Origin: Ascidia mentula
Taxonomy: Eukaryota; Chordata; Ascidiacea; Phlebobranchia; Ascidiidae
Length of the DNA: 64,000 bases
NCBI GenBank assembly: GCA_947561715.1
Contig: OX387198.1
Span: 11,718,001 to 11,782,000, forward strand
Direction: 5' to 3'
The notes beneath the pieces are model-generated. The model did not search any database. It worked only from the letters and a program-made list of their open reading frames with translations, and was not told the DNA's origin. Numbering within the stretch: position 1 is the stretch's first letter; each line of letters begins with the position of its first letter. The translations under genes were made by a program, and so were the position numbers. Positions 60,401 through 64,000 of the stretch are shown here, piece by piece.

Positions 60401-60577
60401 ATTGCAATTGGTGTTCTGACGAAAGATATTTGCACAGGTGCGGTTGCATGTGTGGCAGTACTAAACCGTCTTTTGCATGATGACGTAACCGGAGACCACC
60501 AGCTACTGACGAATTGGGAACTGCAACCCCAACGAATGGTGGTTCATTTAGTCAAGAAACACTTGTCCAAAAAATGA
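57479..60577 (+). CDS. Uridine phosphorylase, copy 2
   Basis: Eight exons: 57479-57604, 58153-58282, 58424-58542, 58698-58770, 58828-58898, 59672-59807, 60076-60225 and 60438-60577, all in phase, give 314 residues. Six of the eight exons match copy 1 exactly in length; exon 2 is 18 nt and the last 12 nt longer, so the pair arose by tandem duplication. Family marks are MYHIGIST, MGGKKERM, HGIGMAS, RLDGALCSFT and IEMEST. The phosphate loop reads GTCGGLG instead of GTSGGLG, a Ser-to-Cys change. An AATAAA lies at 60690-60695. Intron 5 carries a head-to-head SINE pair. The same reaction as copy 1 is expected; the Cys change could alter kinetics or redox response. Confidence 0.95.
59091..59415. mobile_element. 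Head-to-head pair of tRNA-headed SINEs (foldback)
   Basis: The right half (about 59255-59415, plus) begins with a tRNA-like head: A box TAGCTCAGTTGG, a five-pair stem TGGGC/GCCCA around a 7-nt loop, and B box GGGTTCAAAC. It continues with ATTTTTCAAATCTCGCTCCG and ends in the 50-bp tail shared with 4984-5033 and 23636-23690. The left half (59091-59245) is its inverse complement, less a deletion of about 25 bp in the head. The halves meet at a short spacer near 59240. The structure lies in intron 5 of uridine phosphorylase copy 2 and could form a long RNA hairpin. Confidence 0.75.
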
Positions 60578-61801
60578 AAAAAAAACATTTGTCTATAGAT
60601 TAGGAATTTGGCAAAATGTAATTGTGTTTGCCATATGCTATTTTCTATTTGGTAAAATTCTCTGAATCCTATGACCCTGAATATCGCCGAATAAAATTTG
60701 GTAGAAATAATCTTTTTGTATCATCTCCGAAATGCCCCAGGCAAGGGCATAGTGCTTTTATAGTGTCGAACGGAACTAAGAATATTATAAGCTTTATTTG
60801 CAACATACAGAGATCACTCTCCTTTTTTATCGACACTTCGACAACTGCTGTACTCCCACACGTACGATGGGTTCGGAGTGCGCGTTTAGAAAATTTGAAT
60901 TATTTTATTGCTCATGTAAGGTTGTTTTTCGCTTGCTTTTGAGGCAGTTTGTGTACTGTCCCAATGTTAGGTGTGCATAGTTTTCTGAGTGCCTTCACAA
61001 CATAATGAACTACATTTTAATGATCATCAGTTTATTCACATGGATTGCCACCGTATAGAAGAAACAAAAAAAGTCTGGTTAGGCATTCAATGAAAAAAAT
61101 GATTCTTACGCAGAAAAGTATCTCCAAATACATGGCAAGCAAGCACTCAATAAAACTGCATATTTACAATGCAAAGTATACTAATATCAAACTATTCTAA
61201 CTGACCGATGCACAAACATCCCGACGAGCCACGCAGCATGCAAAATCTGTGGGTCATATATCACAAAAAAATACGTCAACGTTGGCTCAACCACGTGATA
61301 AGGAACCCCAAAAAAGAAGCGAAGGCGCGCGAAAAATGTTTTTGGACTTCAACTGATAAAAAAAAAATCAGAAACACTTGCTTAAGTGCAATTATTACGA
61401 GTACTTTACAACACTGTCATCGTACAATACTAAATAAGCATTATGCAAATACCAGAATAAATAACAACACAAAGAAGTCATGTGCGCATGGTTTAAATAT
61501 GTGAAGCATTTCAGGAAATGACTGATTAATTTTATGGCACTGCGTAAGGACACGACAAAACTATAATACACAGTGGAAATTTACAACACTTGACTACATA
61601 TTTAAGTCACAACAAAACATCATTGTTTAATTGCACAGAAATTGTTGTGAAAAGTGACGTGCGTACTGTTCCTCAAGAACTTTAAGGAAAGAATCTTATT
61701 ATAAAATTTTGAAATTAAACAAAAGTTATGAATTATGCTGTTCTTTTTAGTTACTCAAAGAAGTCTTGAATGTCACCCACAAAGGCCAATTTTCGTTTTA
61801 T
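60578..61801. other. Convergent gap between uridine phosphorylase copy 2 and TRPM
   Basis: This gap holds the AATAAA of the phosphorylase gene at 60690-60695 and, presumably, the 3' UTR of the TRPM gene. A reading frame at 61208-61504 has a basic composition but no splice or family support. Nothing else is recognised. Confidence 0.35.
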
Positions 61802-64000
61802 CTAAGCAGCAATCTTCTTCTTTCCCGCACATGCTTTGGAATCGATTTGTTCAGCGATACTCTTTATGGAGCTGTACAGGCTATCTAATCTGTAGCAAAA
61901 CAATTAGGTAAACAACTTATCGTTTCGATAAAATGAGAAACCTTTGTTATGTACATGCAAATGCAAGGCCCACTTCAGGTAGCATTGCTTTGGTTATTCT
62001 CATTACAAAACAAGGCAAGATACTACCGCGTTTTTTTTAATCGAAACCTAGCTATACAGGGTTTGACTAAGTTGGTGTTATGGCAGGTTTTAATAATAGG
62101 CCAAACTAACCATAATTCAGCAAAAAAAGCGTGCAAAACTAAAATATATTGAAACATGTTGTTCACAGTCACCGACTTCTGATTTATTTCCTGTAGTTGG
62201 GTTTGCTCGGCACCAGACAGTTTCTTTCTTTCATTGAACAAATATGTGTCAATGTTGTAACGTTCGAACTCGGAGAAGTGTTCGTTATCGTCGATACGAT
62301 CTAAAAACAGGGGCGGATAGAATTTTAAGACATACACATTGTCAATGCTATTCCAACATATTTTCACTTTTTCACATTTGAAAAAGGATTTAAAATGAAA
62401 TTTGTTCGGAAATATAAAAAAGATTACCATTATTATTTTCAGGGTGGGTCCAGCCAATCAACCAGCCAATCATACTGAGAGGTGGTGGAAAAGACGATCG
62501 TATACAATACTCTTCGATCAATTTGTATCGCTGAAATTTCCAAAGGTTCTCAGACTCTTCATGCACACGTTCAAAAGTGTAGCTGGAAAATCAAAAGAAA
62601 CTGATCAAATTGTTTAAATTGAAGGATAGTTAAAGAAAATCAAATATACCTGAACATAGCTATGAGAAGGTTAAGAAGAAGAACAGCGGCTAACAACAAG
62701 TAAAGGGCCAAAAATATGGCCGCAAATTGTTGCTCTTGAGGACAACGCCTGAAACCATTATTTATGTCGGTCTGGTTGTTCGAACACTTGAAGTCGGATG
62801 TCACTGGTACAATATTTACAAAAGTTTTGTTTCTCTTATTTTTATTTTGGTTGATTTTAGGCAAGAATCCCTTTTGTACTACGCAAACTTATTTGTGGGT
62901 GCGCATGCACACTAAATTTGCGGTAATTACTTGACTTGAACCGGCCTATGAATTTCCAAAATTGTGCAAATTCATTTAGGGAAACAATTTCCTGAAGCAA
63001 AATTTACTTGGTTTGTAGTTGATTTCGTCAAGAAAAAGTTCGCCGAAGATATGCCAGTACGGCTTGTAGAAGGTACCGGTAATGGCTGAGTAAAAATCTG
63101 TTTCATTTGGATAAAGAAACCCTTGGCTGACAACGCCGTACGTGAGCACGATAATTGCCGCAATGTACACGAAGAACCAGAGATCAGCCTTTAAATGAAT
63201 AAGGGTCTTTTAAATTATGTATAAGCATTAAAACCAATAGTGTTTCGTAGTGAACTGCAGACTTGGCCGCTGTTGCTGGGTTCCATCAGTGCGGCTTTGG
63301 TGTGAGTTACGACGATCTTGCCAGCTAAAGAGCAATGACTTTCAAATTAACTGCTAGAGTGAAACGAGCCACGACCGTTTACAAACGAACTAAAGCCTTA
63401 TATGTCAATGACGAAATACTAAAACATAACAATCAAGCAAGCAAATATAAAAAATCTTACCAGCATCTTTCCAATCATTGTCACTTTTGGGCCGATCCTC
63501 CGACTGACGGCAAGTGACCGCAAAAGTTGAGAGGAATAAAGAATGAAAGAGCACGAAAACAAACAACGTTCATACAGATAATACATTGGATGGTAAAGTA
63601 GTGAAATTGCTGTGCCCGCTATCAGCATATAAAAACCAAAGACGCTTGCGGCGAAGATCCAGTGTTTCAATAGAAAAGAAAAAGCGAACATAATTTTTTC
63701 CGTAATAGTTTTTTCTTTCGTTGATGTCAGAAACTTATATTCCTACAAGACACAAATAGCAATCACCCTCATATACACAAACTTTGGGCAATGTAATGTA
63801 TTTAATAGCTGAACAACGAACCATATATTTGTCATCCACAAAAAGTGTACTTGCCCAAAAGAGCAAAACCAACACTGGTATTGAGAAATTTATATTGCCC
63901 TTGTCGAACAATATTGCAGGTCTGAAGTCGAACAGTAGGATGTAGCTGAACAGCATGAGGAATAGCTAAGTGAAACAACAGAAACGTCATCAATATTAGC
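61802..64000 (-). CDS. TRPM-type cation channel (C-terminal half, partial)
   Basis: Exons in transcript order: 63965-63822 (S1-S2), 63742-63461 (S2-S4, RSLAVSRRIGPKVTMIGKML), 63188-63008 (S5 and pore), 62803-62650 (rest of pore loop, S6), 62582-62428 (TRP helix), 62300-about 62156, and 61889-61802 with the stop. The S6 end NLLIAMF followed by SYTFERVHEESENLWKFQRY is diagnostic of TRPM. The pore reads FGELFLDEI, followed by two Cys about 14 residues apart before S6. The tail is short, has a likely coiled coil (EQTQLQEINQKS onward), and carries no alpha-kinase or NUDT9 domain. The donor near 62156 is weak and an exon could be missed there. The N-terminal TRPM homology regions lie beyond position 64000. 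Confidence 0.9.

Noticed and set aside
61208-61504. 98-codon basic reading frame between uridine phosphorylase copy 2 and TRPM
   Set aside because: Low complexity, no family features and no splice or polyadenylation support.
1-64000. CRISPR arrays, bacterial operons, rRNA genes, LTR elements
   Set aside because: No spaced direct repeats, no prokaryotic gene organisation, no rRNA-like sequence and no paired long terminal repeats were seen.

Overview
The window looks like nuclear DNA of an invertebrate chordate, most likely a tunicate close to Ciona. Reasons: genes are compact with mostly 200-500 bp GT-AG introns; intergenic DNA is AT-rich and dotted with MITEs and tRNA-derived SINE pieces; and the proteins (a vertebrate-like Dicer, NXPE proteins, uridine phosphorylases, a beta-1,4-galactosyltransferase-family enzyme and a TRPM channel) are of animal type. 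The species call is an inference. Gene models were built by hand from reading frames, splice signals, phase agreement and remembered family alignments.

Layout. (1) 1-18828, minus: a nearly complete Dicer in 36 recognisable exons; only most of the C-terminal dsRNA-binding domain lies beyond position 1. Both RNase III domains keep their catalytic signatures, but helicase motifs I, V and VI are degraded. Its introns carry a hAT-type MITE, a second TIR element, tRNA-like SINE pieces, a hAT terminus and remnants of a dispersed ORF family. (2) 19217-19432, minus: a doubtful small membrane protein. (3) 20447-24779, plus: two adjacent three-exon genes for small single-pass membrane proteins with cytoplasmic PPxY motifs; the first also ends in a PDZ-ligand-like tail. 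(4) 25921-34705: two NXPE genes facing tail to tail. (5) 38126-50014, plus: a beta-1,4-Gal/GalNAc-transferase with two very long introns, a Leu where vertebrate B4GALT1 has the donor-selecting Tyr, and an unusual C-terminal hydrophobic segment. (6) 54529-60577, plus: two tandem uridine phosphorylases with the same eight-exon structure. (7) 61802-64000, minus: the C-terminal half of a TRPM channel (S1-S6, TRP helix, coiled coil) without an enzyme domain.

The genes do not form one pathway. The local theme is tandem or inverted duplication: the PPxY pair, the NXPE pair and the uridine phosphorylase pair. The points most worth following are the degraded Dicer helicase, the PPxY membrane-protein pair, and the transferase with a predicted altered donor preference and a possible second membrane anchor. 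Long gene-free stretches (30-32 kb, 35-38 kb, the transferase introns, 50-54 kb) show no coding signal that I can support.
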